Shown here one piece after another: positions 27,121 to 35,943 of a stretch of DNA of 41,308 bases (position 1 is its first letter; each line of letters opens with the position of its first letter). This stretch comes from an uncultured Lachnospiraceae bacterium (lineage in GTDB: Bacteria; Bacillota; Clostridia; Lachnospirales; Lachnospiraceae), in assembly GCA_910588655.1 (NCBI GenBank), contig CAJUPJ010000020.1:1-41308 (forward strand). The letters run 5' to 3'. The notes beneath the pieces are model-generated. The model had not been told where the DNA came from. It was given only the letters and a program-made list of their open reading frames with translations, and ran no database searches. A program made the position numbers and the translations under genes.

Positions 27121-27669
27121 ATGGCTTTACTTCAGCAAAAACTTTATTCTGAAACTGATTATTACAATATGCCTGAAGACACCAGGGCAGAACTAATTGA
27201 AGGGCAGATTTATTACCATGCAGCACCAGGCAGGATACACCAGGAAATATTATCTGAATTACACATTGCTATAGGACAATATATAAAATCAAAAAAAGGG
27301 CTATGTAAAGTTTATCCTGCACCGTTTGCTGTTAAACTTTTTAATGATAAAAGTACAATAGTTGAGCCAGATATAAGTGTTATATGTGACAAAAACAAAC
27401 TTACAGACCGTGGCTGTACAGGTGCACCAGACTGGGTTATTGAAATTACCTCACCTGGAAACCCAGGATATGACTATATCCGGAAACTCAATCTTTATGC
27501 AGATGCAGAAGTACGTGAATACTGGATTGTTAATCCTTTAGAACAAACAATATTTGTGTACCACTTAGAAAAGGACAAATTCAAAGCAACTGCTTATACT
27601 TTCCAGGACACCATAAAAGTTAATATATATGATGATTTATATATTAATTTTGCTGATATAACTGGCTAG
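27121..27669 (+). CDS. Uma2-family (DUF820) restriction-endonuclease-fold protein
   Basis: This 182-residue protein of the Uma2 group has a PD-(D/E)XK fold. Key elements are VEPDISVI (Asp84), PDWVIEITSP (Glu108) and RKLNLYADAEVREYWIVNP (Lys122), in the usual order. Function is unknown; these proteins are abundant in cyanobacteria and scattered elsewhere, and are often linked to mobile DNA. The gene starts 16 bases after the AAA-ATPase stop with GGAAG upstream, so both belong to one transcript, pairing two nuclease-fold proteins. Confidence 0.85.
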   Translation: MALLQQKLYSETDYYNMPEDTRAELIEGQIYYHAAPGRIHQEILSELHIAIGQYIKSKKGLCKVYPAPFAVKLFNDKSTIVEPDISVICDKNKLTDRGCTGAPDWVIEITSPGNPGYDYIRKLNLYADAEVREYWIVNPLEQTIFVYHLEKDKFKATAYTFQDTIKVNIYDDLYINFADITG

Positions 27670-27732
27670 CAGAATAATTTAGCTCTCCCTTTAAAGTTAT
27701 ATTATTATTCTGTATCTTACTATAAAGTTATG

Positions 27733-27810
27733 GTGACAGGTTCTACGTACCAGATGCCAGCAATAATTCCGTTACATGTTTTCCTGTACGGAATATTCTG
27801 GCTCTGTCAC
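27733..27810. repeat. Three-tier hairpin between convergent genes
   Basis: Nested arms are GTGACAG (27733-27739)/CTGTCAC (27804-27810), GCCAG (27756-27760)/CTGGC (27798-27802) and ATTCCGT (27766-27772)/ACGGAAT (27788-27794), around a 15-base loop. The right copy of the 17-bp flanking sequence (27793-27809) is part of it. Also, CAGAATAAT/ATTATTCTG form another inverted repeat right after the Uma2 stop. There is no T-run, so it may be a structured RNA, a weak bidirectional terminator or a palindromic repeat element. Confidence 0.5.
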
Positions 27811-27876
27811 GCAAAACCGTCCGTCCGCCAATCTGCCAACCCACACACCCACAAGATAACTGCAATTCCCACCCTT

Positions 27877-29523
27877 TCAATGTTTCAAAAGATGTAATTT
27901 ATCCGCCACTACTGAAAGCCTTCTGCCCATAGGGAACTCATAAAGTTCCTGCCTGTTTAACCCCTGCAGTTTAATTACAAGCATAAAATATACAAGCACT
28001 GCTGCCGCTACGGCTGGCAGTATTGCAATATATATTTTATGTGTCAGCATAAAGAGCAGGTAATATACTGCAAATGTTACAATCCCCATTACAAATGAAG
28101 ATATAAGCGGCACACAGAAAGTCCTTGTAACTTCCTGTTTATACCCCAGGTACTTTTTCAATGACTTGCCGTTTAATATACACACAAGCACAGGATATGT
28201 CACATTGCCTGCTACAAGTGCAAACACACCCATATCTGTCCATAAAAGAAGCCCTGTTATTATTCCTATATGGATTACAAGCGATATAAGCGAATGTATA
28301 ACTGGCAGCCCCATTTTATCTATGCTCTGCAATACACCATTTGTAACTGTAGAAAGTGCATAAAATATTATGCAGACTGAACCTGTTATAAGCATAAGCC
28401 CGCCTGTCTTATAGTCGGAAGATGGGAATAAAAGCCTGATTACAGGCTCTGCAAGTACCGAAAGCCCCATTGCAGACGGAAATGCTATAATCATATTAAA
28501 CTTGACTGCCATTGATACTTTACCTTTTACACTGTCAATTTCACCAGATGCAAATGATGTAACAAGGCTTGGTATCATTGATGAAGCTATTGCTGTAGAT
28601 ACTGCTACAGGCACATTGACAAGCAGCCTGTACTTTGTACTGTATATACCCTGCATTGTGCTTACTACCTTGTCTGAAACACCTTTCATTCCCATAACCC
28701 CGTTAAAAAGGGTTACATCCACAATACCGCTTAACTGGTAAACTGTCTGGCTTAATATAATAGGTATAACTGTAATTGCAATTATCCTGAACGACTGCGT
28801 TGCAGAAATAGTCCTTGCTGTCTTGTCGCGGCTTTCCTGCTTTTTCATAACAGGCCTGTACTCCATATATATAAATACCAGTATTAAAAGCGCAATAAGT
28901 GCACCTGCACATGTGCCAAGCGTACCGCCTGCTGCCCCCCATGCTGGCAGCTTGTCAGAAGCACTGTGTGCACGCATAAAAAAATATGCGGCGGTTACAC
29001 TTACAAATGCATTGGCAACCTGTTCAAATATCTGCGAAACTGCTGTTGGAAGCATTGTTTTCCTGCCCTGGAAAAGCCCCCTTAATGTTCCCATTATAGC
29101 TACTATGAATATAGTTGGTGCAAGTATTTTTAATGGTATTGAAACACCATTGTATTTAGAGAAAAACTGGCGTTCAAGCCAGTCCGCGCCAAAATATACA
29201 AAAAGTGCCGCACTGCCGCCTGTTATTACAGATACAAGCATTGAATACCTGAAAATCTTATAAGCATTTTTAAACCTTTTCTGTGCACATCTGGCAGACA
29301 CCATTTTAGATACTGCCATAGGCATACCATAAGAAGATATTATAAGAAGAATATTATAAATCTCATATGCTGCTGAATATATGCCATTGCCCTCATCTCC
29401 AATTATATTTGCCATAGGAATACGGTAAATCATGCCGATTACCCTTACCATTATAGAAGCTATGGCAAGAATACTGCCTTGCTTAAGGAACCCGCCTGTG
29501 GTACTTTCCTTTGAAGAACCCAT
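27877..29523 (-). CDS. MurJ/SpoVB-type lipid-linked oligosaccharide flippase (MOP superfamily)
   Basis: This 548-residue integral membrane protein has about 14 hydrophobic segments. The N-terminus GGFLKQGSILAIASIMVRVIGMIYRIP, quoted in part, and YGMPMAVSKMVSAR and LRGLFQGRKTMLPTAVSQIFEQ are typical of the SpoVB/YtgP branch that includes B. subtilis MurJ. Its likely role is moving lipid II or a related lipid-linked sugar across the membrane, in vegetative wall synthesis or spore cortex formation; the branch cannot be fixed here. ATG 29523 has GGAGG upstream and lies 15 bases after ybeY. Confidence 0.88.
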   Translation of the reverse strand: MGSSKESTTGGFLKQGSILAIASIMVRVIGMIYRIPMANIIGDEGNGIYSAAYEIYNILLIISSYGMPMAVSKMVSARCAQKRFKNAYKIFRYSMLVSVITGGSAALFVYFGADWLERQFFSKYNGVSIPLKILAPTIFIVAIMGTLRGLFQGRKTMLPTAVSQIFEQVANAFVSVTAAYFFMRAHSASDKLPAWGAAGGTLGTCAGALIALLILVFIYMEYRPVMKKQESRDKTARTISATQSFRIIAITVIPIILSQTVYQLSGIVDVTLFNGVMGMKGVSDKVVSTMQGIYSTKYRLLVNVPVAVSTAIASSMIPSLVTSFASGEIDSVKGKVSMAVKFNMIIAFPSAMGLSVLAEPVIRLLFPSSDYKTGGLMLITGSVCIIFYALSTVTNGVLQSIDKMGLPVIHSLISLVIHIGIITGLLLWTDMGVFALVAGNVTYPVLVCILNGKSLKKYLGYKQEVTRTFCVPLISSFVMGIVTFAVYYLLFMLTHKIYIAILPAVAAAVLVYFMLVIKLQGLNRQELYEFPMGRRLSVVADKLHLLKH

Positions 29524-29538
29524 CCCGCTGTCCTCCTT

Positions 29539-30045
29539 CTAATCCCTTGTTATCCCAAGTGCATTTAATATTTCCTCCTGCCTGCACTCCATTGCTTCCC
29601 TGTCACTGTCTGTCATATGGTCATATCCCATAAGGTGAAGCATACTGTGTGCTGTAAGGAAACATACTTCCCTTTTTAATGAATGTCCATACTGCTTTGC
29701 CTGTGTGGCAGCACGTTCAAGTGATATAACAATATCACCAAGAAGCAGTTCACCGCTTTCCGGGTTAAAATATGATGCCAGTGCCACATCATCTTCAAGC
29801 ATTGAAAAATCTGCTGGAGGGCTGTATTCTGCCATTGGAAATGAAAGGACATCTGTAGGAACGTCAAGCCCCCTGAAATCCCTGTTTAACACACGTATCC
29901 CGTCATCATCAGCCAATGTAATGTTTACCTCACACTCATATGGGCAGTTCTCTAATTCCAAAGATTTTAACACAACTTTTTTTAATATTTTCCCATAATC
30001 AAAATCAAGCTCATAATCTGTTTCCTTCTCCATTAGTATTGTCAT
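29539..30045 (-). CDS. ybeY: Endoribonuclease YbeY
   Basis: YbeY is a zinc-dependent RNase for 16S rRNA 3' end maturation and ribosome quality control. The metal-binding motif is HSMLHLMGYDH near the C-terminus; the usual Gly after the first His is Ser, but all three histidines are kept. RVLNRDFRGLDVPTDVLSFPM is the other family signature. Length (168 residues) is normal. Position after phoH and a PgpH-like gene matches the phoH-pgpH-ybeY order of Bacillus. Confidence 0.95.
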   Translation of the reverse strand: MTILMEKETDYELDFDYGKILKKVVLKSLELENCPYECEVNITLADDDGIRVLNRDFRGLDVPTDVLSFPMAEYSPPADFSMLEDDVALASYFNPESGELLLGDIVISLERAATQAKQYGHSLKREVCFLTAHSMLHLMGYDHMTDSDREAMECRQEEILNALGITRD

Positions 30046-30065
30046 TACACAACCAAGCCTTTCCT

Positions 30066-31298
30066 TTATAAATAATGTTCTTCTCTGGTTTCTTCCTTAA
30101 AAGCATTATTAATATAAAAATCCATAAGCTTTTCTATATTTTCTTTGTCAATTCCTGAATTATCAAGGCTTCCCTTTGCCAGCCTTGAATTAAATACACT
30201 TTTTACAAGCTTTTCATCTGGTATCTGTTCCCTTTTGCCTGTCCTGTCAAAATACTCATCCGTTGAAATAATGCTGTCACTAAGCATTACAACTGCTGCT
30301 TCTGGTGAACCTGGCTTTTCTGGCACTTCCCCATGCTGTTTTATTATATCTTCCAGTTGTATAGGAAAAGCAAACTCCTTTGCTATCTGGCTGCATGCTT
30401 CTTTATAATCTTCATTCCCATAAATCCTGCCTGCTTCGTGGTAAAAGCCGCCTGCCCTGGCAAGGTTCTTGCCATATCCTGCAAATTCCGCTGCCATTCC
30501 TGAAAGGTTGCCTGTCCTTAAGGAATGTACATATAAAGACTCCGAATAATTTTTAATCTTCTGCATAAGTTCGTGGTCTGTACTTGCAAGTTCCAGTATA
30601 GCTTTCTCATCCATATCACTGTTCTTATATTCATTCTGGCTTCTTATACTTTTCCTTTTAACACGGTATGTAATCCATGAAGTAATTAAAAGGACTATAT
30701 CCCCCGCAATACATTTAATTAAAAAATCCCTGTTATCCCACGTTTCTTTAAAACTGCCATTAAAGACTATAGCAATAACAAGTGTTAATGAAATAAAAAT
30801 AACTGCTGCATATATAAAAAGCCTTTGTTTCTTAATTTCTGATACAACAAGTGCAAGCAGTATGCCAAGTACCGCATAAAATATTATAATTCTTGTACCT
30901 GCTGTGGCTTCTGGTGAAATTATTAAATACTGTAACATAAGCAGCAGATGGCATGACACTGCATGTCCCATGCCTTCCCTGGCTGCTATAACTGCTACTG
31001 CTGCCATCCATACAGTCCCAATATCTGCAATAGCTGTAAATGCTACAAGCAGGTTTGACACTGCAAAACTGGCAAGAAAGACCTGCTGTGATAATATGGA
31101 TTTTACCATCCGGCTGCCCCTCATGCCATAATAATACACAAATACCATTATGCCTGTTATTGAAACTGCAATATTTTTTAATATATCAATAAAACCCACA
31201 CCATATAAACAACTTCCAATAATTGTACCAGCAATTACTTCCGCATAAATACAAATCCTGAATTCCGTATTTTTTCTGCGGCTTATCTTCTTTCCCAT
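30066..31298 (-). CDS. PgpH-like membrane protein with degenerate HD domain
   Basis: It takes the place of PgpH (YqfF), the membrane c-di-AMP phosphodiesterase, between phoH and ybeY, but has only 410 residues against about 700. Residues 15-210 form about seven membrane segments, then an HD-like domain. The extracellular 7TMR-HDED region is missing. In the HD part, His258 (YVHSLRTGNLS) and Asp341 (LSDSI) remain. The central HD dyad is HE (FYHEAGRIYG, 287-288), the usual His-His pair is Gln-His (KQHGEV, His322) and the SHV histidine is absent. Metal-dependent hydrolysis is therefore doubtful; a sensing or scaffold role is possible. Intact membrane helices and tight operon spacing argue it is a working gene. 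Confidence 0.75.
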   Translation of the reverse strand: MGKKISRRKNTEFRICIYAEVIAGTIIGSCLYGVGFIDILKNIAVSITGIMVFVYYYGMRGSRMVKSILSQQVFLASFAVSNLLVAFTAIADIGTVWMAAVAVIAAREGMGHAVSCHLLLMLQYLIISPEATAGTRIIIFYAVLGILLALVVSEIKKQRLFIYAAVIFISLTLVIAIVFNGSFKETWDNRDFLIKCIAGDIVLLITSWITYRVKRKSIRSQNEYKNSDMDEKAILELASTDHELMQKIKNYSESLYVHSLRTGNLSGMAAEFAGYGKNLARAGGFYHEAGRIYGNEDYKEACSQIAKEFAFPIQLEDIIKQHGEVPEKPGSPEAAVVMLSDSIISTDEYFDRTGKREQIPDEKLVKSVFNSRLAKGSLDNSGIDKENIEKLMDFYINNAFKEETREEHYL

Positions 31299-31309
31299 AT
31301 AAGTACCAC

Positions 31310-32335
31310 TTACCTGTTCCTTCTTTTCCTCTGCCTGTTTTCTGTTTCCCTGGCGTCCTTTGCCTCTTTTCTCCTCTGCTGCCTTTTCTCATAATCATCA
31401 TAAGCTGTTACAATCTGCTGTACAAGCGGATGGCGTACAACGTCCTTGTTAGTAAGGCGTGAAACACCAATGTCCTCTACTTTGCCCAGGACTGCAAGCG
31501 CATGTTCAAGCCCTGATGTGGCATCAGCAGGCAAATCTTTCTGTGTAAGGTCGCCTGTAACAATTACTTTTGAGCCAAAACCAATCCTTGTAAGGAACAT
31601 TTTCATCTGTGCAGGTGTTGTATTCTGTGCCTCATCAAGAATTATAAATGAATTGTCAAGTGTGCGCCCCCTCATATATGCAAGTGGTGCAACTTCTATA
31701 AGCCCTTTCTCCACATTACGCAGGTAGCTGTCAGCCCCCATAATCTGGTAAAGTGCATCATAGAGAGGTCTTAAATAAGGGTCAACCTTGCTCTGCAGGT
31801 CACCCGGCAGGAAACCAAGCTTCTCCCCGGCTTCTATTGCCGGCCTTGTAAGAATAATCCTGCCAACATCATCACGCCTGAATGCTTCTATTGCCATAGC
31901 CATTGCAAGATAAGTCTTGCCTGTTCCAGCAGGGCCTACACCGAATACTATCATTTTCTTACGTATTAAATCAATATATTCCTTCTGTCCTGCCGTCTTA
32001 GGTTTTACAGGCTTTCCCTGTACCGTACGGCATACAATATCTGAATCAATTTCTACAAGCTCACCCTCCCGGTTTTCTACCGCAAGTGAAAGTATATAAT
32101 TTACATTCTGTTCTGTAATAACATTGCCACGCTTTGAAAGCTCCATAAGCTGCATAAGTATGCTTTCAGCCTGCTTTACCCCGGCTTCCCCGCCAACAAG
32201 TTTAACAGCCCCGTTTCTTGCAACCATTGTTACATTTAAAGACTTCTCGATTTTCTTAATATTTATATCAAAACTTCCAAATATATTCCTCTCATGCTCA
32301 ACTGGTATCTCTATTACTGTTTCCATTATTGCCAT
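31310..32335 (-). CDS. phoH: PhoH family ATPase
   Basis: This is a PhoH-like P-loop ATPase of Firmicutes type. An N-terminal KH-like region precedes the ATPase core with Walker A GVGPAGTGKTYLA and Walker B SFIILDEAQNTTP. It also has ILTRPAIEAGEKLGFLPG, MKMFLTRIGFGSKVIVTGD and a lysine/arginine-rich tail. It is probably involved in RNA metabolism alongside ybeY. I prefer ATG 32335, nine bases from GGGG, over the ATG at 32344, which nearly touches the binding site. Confidence 0.93.
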   Translation of the reverse strand: MAIMETVIEIPVEHERNIFGSFDINIKKIEKSLNVTMVARNGAVKLVGGEAGVKQAESILMQLMELSKRGNVITEQNVNYILSLAVENREGELVEIDSDIVCRTVQGKPVKPKTAGQKEYIDLIRKKMIVFGVGPAGTGKTYLAMAMAIEAFRRDDVGRIILTRPAIEAGEKLGFLPGDLQSKVDPYLRPLYDALYQIMGADSYLRNVEKGLIEVAPLAYMRGRTLDNSFIILDEAQNTTPAQMKMFLTRIGFGSKVIVTGDLTQKDLPADATSGLEHALAVLGKVEDIGVSRLTNKDVVRHPLVQQIVTAYDDYEKRQQRRKEAKDARETENRQRKRRNR

Positions 32336-32362
32336 ATACTTCATCCCCTTCGTCCAGTTATT

Positions 32363-33580
32363 CTATGCACGTTTCTTTCCTAATGTCCTGTATACAGCTT
32401 GTTCCTTCTGTACTTTCACATCAGAATGTGCAATATAGCGCCCTCCTGCCTTTTCTACAAAAAGCCTGGCATCTATAATCTTATATCCGCTTTGTTCCTG
32501 CTCTTCAAGATAATACTTGAACCTTTCATTTAAAAACTCCTTTGCCTCATCATCTGTATAATTTGCCTCAGTATTTTTTACCTCTGCAAAACACTGCCGC
32601 CAGAAATATACAGGAAACCTTTGTGATAAGTCTTTAAATATTTGTCCGCCTTCACGAATTATATCACATTTCTTGTAAGTTTCCAAATTATTTAATGGAT
32701 TATAGAAAAAAACATTTGTACCAGACACAATAATATTATATAAATATTTTTTCCTGCCTGTATACTCTTTCTTAGAATATCTCTCTAACAGCTCATCTTC
32801 ATATTTTTTAACACTTTCTACAACAACTTTCCCCTCTGCCCTTACGCGCCTTTTTCTGACCAGTTCGTCACCGTCCCCTGTAATCTTGTCAACTCCTGAA
32901 ATAAGCACTTTATTTTTTTTAACTTTGTCTCCTGCCCTTACATTGGCTGTGCCCCTGCTTGTAACAATCGAGATAACCGTACCTGCATCTTCCGCCACAA
33001 GGCTTGCAGGTGTCTCTTCTTCTTTATTTTCCTGTACAAGCTGTGCCTCTTTTAATTTTATTAATATCCTGCTTCCCCTTAATTCTACAGAAACCCAGCT
33101 TATATCATCAAAACTATGCCTTAGTTCCTCCCTTATTGTGCTGCACTCAACGTCCTTTACTGCCATGCCGCCATATACATTATGGCTGTCCAGGTATTTT
33201 AACAGGCTCTCCCTTGTGTGCACTGACTGGCCTTCTATTGAAATCCCCCATATACGGCTTGAAAGGAACATAAGAAGGAATATAAAAACAGCAACACCCA
33301 CAAAAAAACTAAGGCGGCGGCGCATCATTTCAATAACAAACGGGAAGCCTGACCTTTCTTTGACAACAGCCCACACCTTGCATTTCCTGGCAATAGGGCG
33401 CAGTTTATAGAAATCTTTAAGGAAAATCCTGCAATAAAGCATATCCTCACTGTCGTCGTACCTTATAAGCCATAATTCAATACCATGGTTGCGGCAGAGA
33501 TTTACAAACCGCCTGCTTCCATACCCTGTAACGCGTATTAACAGATACCCTTTAAACCATCCTGCCACCTTATGTACCAT
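32363..33580 (-). CDS. yqfD: Sporulation protein YqfD
   Basis: This YqfD-family protein is expressed in the mother cell in Bacillus and needed for efficient sporulation. The sequence shows the N-terminal GYLLIRVTGYGSRRFVNLC, LWLIRYD, one membrane segment (about residues 88-106, FFVGVAVFIFLLMF) and SIEGQSVHTRESLLKYL, followed by VSVELRGSRILIKLKEA. Start ATG 33580 has GGAGGGG upstream, directly after the yqfC stop. Its length of about 405 residues is normal. Confidence 0.9.
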   Translation of the reverse strand: MVHKVAGWFKGYLLIRVTGYGSRRFVNLCRNHGIELWLIRYDDSEDMLYCRIFLKDFYKLRPIARKCKVWAVVKERSGFPFVIEMMRRRLSFFVGVAVFIFLLMFLSSRIWGISIEGQSVHTRESLLKYLDSHNVYGGMAVKDVECSTIREELRHSFDDISWVSVELRGSRILIKLKEAQLVQENKEEETPASLVAEDAGTVISIVTSRGTANVRAGDKVKKNKVLISGVDKITGDGDELVRKRRVRAEGKVVVESVKKYEDELLERYSKKEYTGRKKYLYNIIVSGTNVFFYNPLNNLETYKKCDIIREGGQIFKDLSQRFPVYFWRQCFAEVKNTEANYTDDEAKEFLNERFKYYLEEQEQSGYKIIDARLFVEKAGGRYIAHSDVKVQKEQAVYRTLGKKRA

Positions 33581-33595
33581 ATAAAGCCCCTCCAC

Positions 33596-33934
33596 CTAGT
33601 GATACTCTATTGATTTTATATTGCCTGTAACACACATCCCGTCCTCCCTGAAATATGCAATAACCAGTTTTTCGCCAATAATATGTATTCTGCATATCTT
33701 TGTCTGTATCCTTACAATACAGTCCGTATATTCAATAATGCTCCTGTAATTTTCAACACAAAACCTGTGCGTGCCATATCCTGTGAGGACTGGGGCTTTT
33801 GCAATAATATCCTCTGTCATATTTAACTTTCTTGAAATCCGCTCTGCTATAACCGGCTCGCCCATTGATGGCTTTACCGCAGGTTTTTTGCTATGTTTAT
33901 GTACAGATGGCTTATTCCTGTCCCTTTTAAGCAT
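33596..33934 (-). CDS. yqfC: Sporulation protein YqfC
   Basis: This 112-residue YabP/YqfC-family protein has a basic N-terminal tail, then PVLTGYGTHRFCVENYRSI and the beta-rich C-terminal IHIIGEKLVIAYFREDGM with a final GNIKSIEYH. The family is found only in spore formers; in Bacillus yqfC-yqfD is under the mother-cell factor sigma-E. It is the first gene of the yqfC-yqfD-phoH-ybeY run. I could not identify a convincing sigma-E promoter in the upstream gap. Confidence 0.9.
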   Translation of the reverse strand: MLKRDRNKPSVHKHSKKPAVKPSMGEPVIAERISRKLNMTEDIIAKAPVLTGYGTHRFCVENYRSIIEYTDCIVRIQTKICRIHIIGEKLVIAYFREDGMCVTGNIKSIEYH

Positions 33935-34078
33935 CTGTTACCTCCTGGCAATATAAAGACTTCATATTAGTTTATGCATAAATACAGGCGTCTGCCACAG
34001 ATGTTCTGGAAATTTTTATACCTGCATTTTACGGTAACACTGTTTCCATCCCTTCCATGCTGGTATATATTTATTTTC

Positions 34079-34106
34079 TTGCCATCTTTAAAAATTATGG
34101 TATAAT
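34079..34106 (+). promoter_or_regulatory. Promoter of the DUF1836 gene
   Basis: -35 TTGCCA (34079-34084) and extended -10 TGGTATAAT ending at 34106 are separated by 16 bases. It lies about 60 bases upstream of the start codon. Confidence 0.65.
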
Positions 34107-34163
34107 TACGTGTAAAGATTTTAACCTTTGCAACAGCCATCCTATTATATTATAGAAAGGAAT

Positions 34164-34775
34164 ATGATAATTATGCATGAAAAGTATAACAAAGAAATAT
34201 TAAACTTAATCAGAAGCATGCAAAATATAGATTATATAAGCCCTGAAGACATTCCTGGAATTGACTTGTATATGGACCAGGTTACAACTTTTATGGATGA
34301 GCATTTGAAATCCTCAAAGCGTTTTGATGATGATAAAATCCTTACCAAAACCATGATTAACAACTACACAAAAAACAACCTTCTTCCCCCTCCTGATAAG
34401 AAAAAATACACAAAAGAACATATGCTTCTTCTTATATTTATATACTATTTTAAAAATTTCCTTGCTATAAATGATATTAAAAGTGTGCTTGACCCTGTAA
34501 CAAAAAAATTTTTTAAATCAGAAGACGGACGTAATTTAGACAGCCTGTATAAAGAAATAGTAGAACTCGCACAAGAAAATATGGATTCCCAGTTACGTGA
34601 TATTATACGTAAATTAAAGAAATCAAATGAAATATATGCAGATATAAAAGACCCGGAAGAACAGAAGGTTTTATCAAAGTTTGCATTTATATGCATGTTA
34701 AGTTTTGATGTATGGGTTAAAAAGAATATTATTGAAAATATAATTGATGACACATTTGGGAAGAAAAAAACCTGA
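34164..34775 (+). CDS. DUF1836 domain protein (putative MerR-like regulator)
   Basis: The DUF1836 core is seen in the run from DKILTKTMINNYTKNNLLPPP through KKYTKEHMLLLIFIYYFKNFLAINDIKSVL. It resembles a MerR-type winged HTH: a short helix, the NNYTKNNLLPPP turn and a helix bundle. Function is unknown; a DNA-binding role is inferred. The start is either ATG 34164, close to AAAGGA, or ATG 34173 with a longer spacer. It is a single gene with its own promoter, ending in a long hairpin shared with the convergent small gene. Confidence 0.8.
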   Translation: MIIMHEKYNKEILNLIRSMQNIDYISPEDIPGIDLYMDQVTTFMDEHLKSSKRFDDDKILTKTMINNYTKNNLLPPPDKKKYTKEHMLLLIFIYYFKNFLAINDIKSVLDPVTKKFFKSEDGRNLDSLYKEIVELAQENMDSQLRDIIRKLKKSNEIYADIKDPEEQKVLSKFAFICMLSFDVWVKKNIIENIIDDTFGKKKT

Positions 34776-34787
34776 CAGTAACTGCTG

Positions 34788-34838
34788 ATATGGCAGTTCC
34801 ATGCACTACAATTAATTGTGTACAAAGAACTGCCATAT
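34788..34838. terminator. Long hairpin between convergent genes
   Basis: ATATGGCAGTTC (34788-34799) and GAACTGCCATAT (34827-34838) are perfect 12-bp arms around a 27-base loop, which itself contains the palindrome ACAATTAATTGT. On the minus strand a run of seven T follows about 17 bases later. It probably works as a bidirectional terminator, or as a palindromic element. Confidence 0.55.
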
Positions 34839-34868
34839 TACAGCCACACAGGTGGAAATCCTTTATAA

Positions 34869-35057
34869 TTACTCCTTTACCATATCAAGTTCTGCCAGGT
34901 TAACCCCAAGGCTTGAAAGTGTTACCTTTAATTCTAAATATCTTTTATACATGGATTTATAGGTATCTGGTGCAACCTCTTTAATAGCCAGCATCCAGTC
35001 CTGGAGTCTTGAAAATTCTGTAACATAATCTTTTATTATATCTGCTGCACTTGGCAT
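34869..35057 (-). CDS. Small hypothetical protein, 62 residues
   Basis: A short acidic, mostly helical protein, starting at ATG 35057 with a strong AGGAGGTGG binding site and ending before the long hairpin. It has a single Trp (LQDWMLA) and no cysteine, membrane segment or known motif. A good start signal, balanced composition and a private position between terminator and PHP gene support real coding. I do not recognise the family. Confidence 0.65.
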   Translation of the reverse strand: MPSAADIIKDYVTEFSRLQDWMLAIKEVAPDTYKSMYKRYLELKVTLSSLGVNLAELDMVKE

Positions 35058-35183
35058 AATACCACCTCCTGGCTTTTAATTGTAAAATATGTTAACTATA
35101 TTATTTACAGCATACCATAATACAGGTACAAAGTCCAGCCATAATTCATGCCAGAACACCAACACCAGATAATTTATTATAAA

Positions 35184-35897
35184 TTAAACATTCTTAAGAT
35201 ACCCATACAATTTCTCTACAGAAGTATTTATTACAAGTTCTTCTGGAAATTCTGCCTTTGCAATTACATTTCTGGCACGTCCAAAGTTTCCTGCTTCCTC
35301 TTCAACATGTGCATCACTGCCAATTACTACAGGCTGCCCGTATTTCTTGCAGAACTTTAACATTTCAAGGTCATTTGCCTCTGTATTTTTACGGAAACCT
35401 TCCGGGTCAAGTGAAGCATTATTAACTTCAAGAAGTACATGGTTTTCCTTTGCTGCAAGTACAAGCTTCTCCATATCTACAGGAAACCTTCCATCATCAG
35501 GATGTCCTATAATATTCACATATGGATTTTCCATTGCCTTTATATAAGCATTTAAGTTCTGTTCTGCTGTTGCTTCTTTATAACATGGAGAATGTATGCT
35601 TGCAATACATATATCAAGTTTTTTAAGTATATAATCTTCCAAATCAAGTGCACCATCTGTATTGATAATATTCAGCTCTGTACCAAAAAGCAGCCTTATA
35701 CCATATTTTTCACGTTTTAATGCCCTGCGGTTAAGAAAATACATATATGAGCATGAACCTGGCATTGCAGGTGCGTGGTCAGTAATTGCAAGCAGCTTAA
35801 GCCCTTTATCTGCTGCACTTTTTGCCATTTCATTTATAGTATTATAAGCATGGCCGCTTGCTAATGTATGTGTATGTGTATCAAGTATTAAATCCAT
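35184..35897 (-). CDS. PHP-family phosphoesterase (YcdX-like)
   Basis: This 237-residue protein of the YcdX group of the PHP superfamily is a trinuclear-metal phosphatase. Metal-binding motifs are in order: DTHTHTLASGHAY, LAITDHAPAMPG, GTELN, ASIHSP, IIGHPDDGRFP and VIGSDAHVEEEAG. The substrate is unknown; YcdX relatives act on small phosphorylated molecules and differ from histidinol-phosphatase, to which they are often misassigned. It starts at ATG 35897, 46 bases after scpB, on the same strand as scpAB. Confidence 0.88.
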   Translation of the reverse strand: MDLILDTHTHTLASGHAYNTINEMAKSAADKGLKLLAITDHAPAMPGSCSYMYFLNRRALKREKYGIRLLFGTELNIINTDGALDLEDYILKKLDICIASIHSPCYKEATAEQNLNAYIKAMENPYVNIIGHPDDGRFPVDMEKLVLAAKENHVLLEVNNASLDPEGFRKNTEANDLEMLKFCKKYGQPVVIGSDAHVEEEAGNFGRARNVIAKAEFPEELVINTSVEKLYGYLKNV

Positions 35898-35943
35898 ATT
35901 GTCCCCTTCTTTCCAAATGTATAATACATCTTGTATTTAACCA

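Noticed and set aside
33935..34127. CATAAACT as a possible sigma-E -10 box before yqfC
   Set aside because: The -10 fits, but no matching -35 was found at the right distance.
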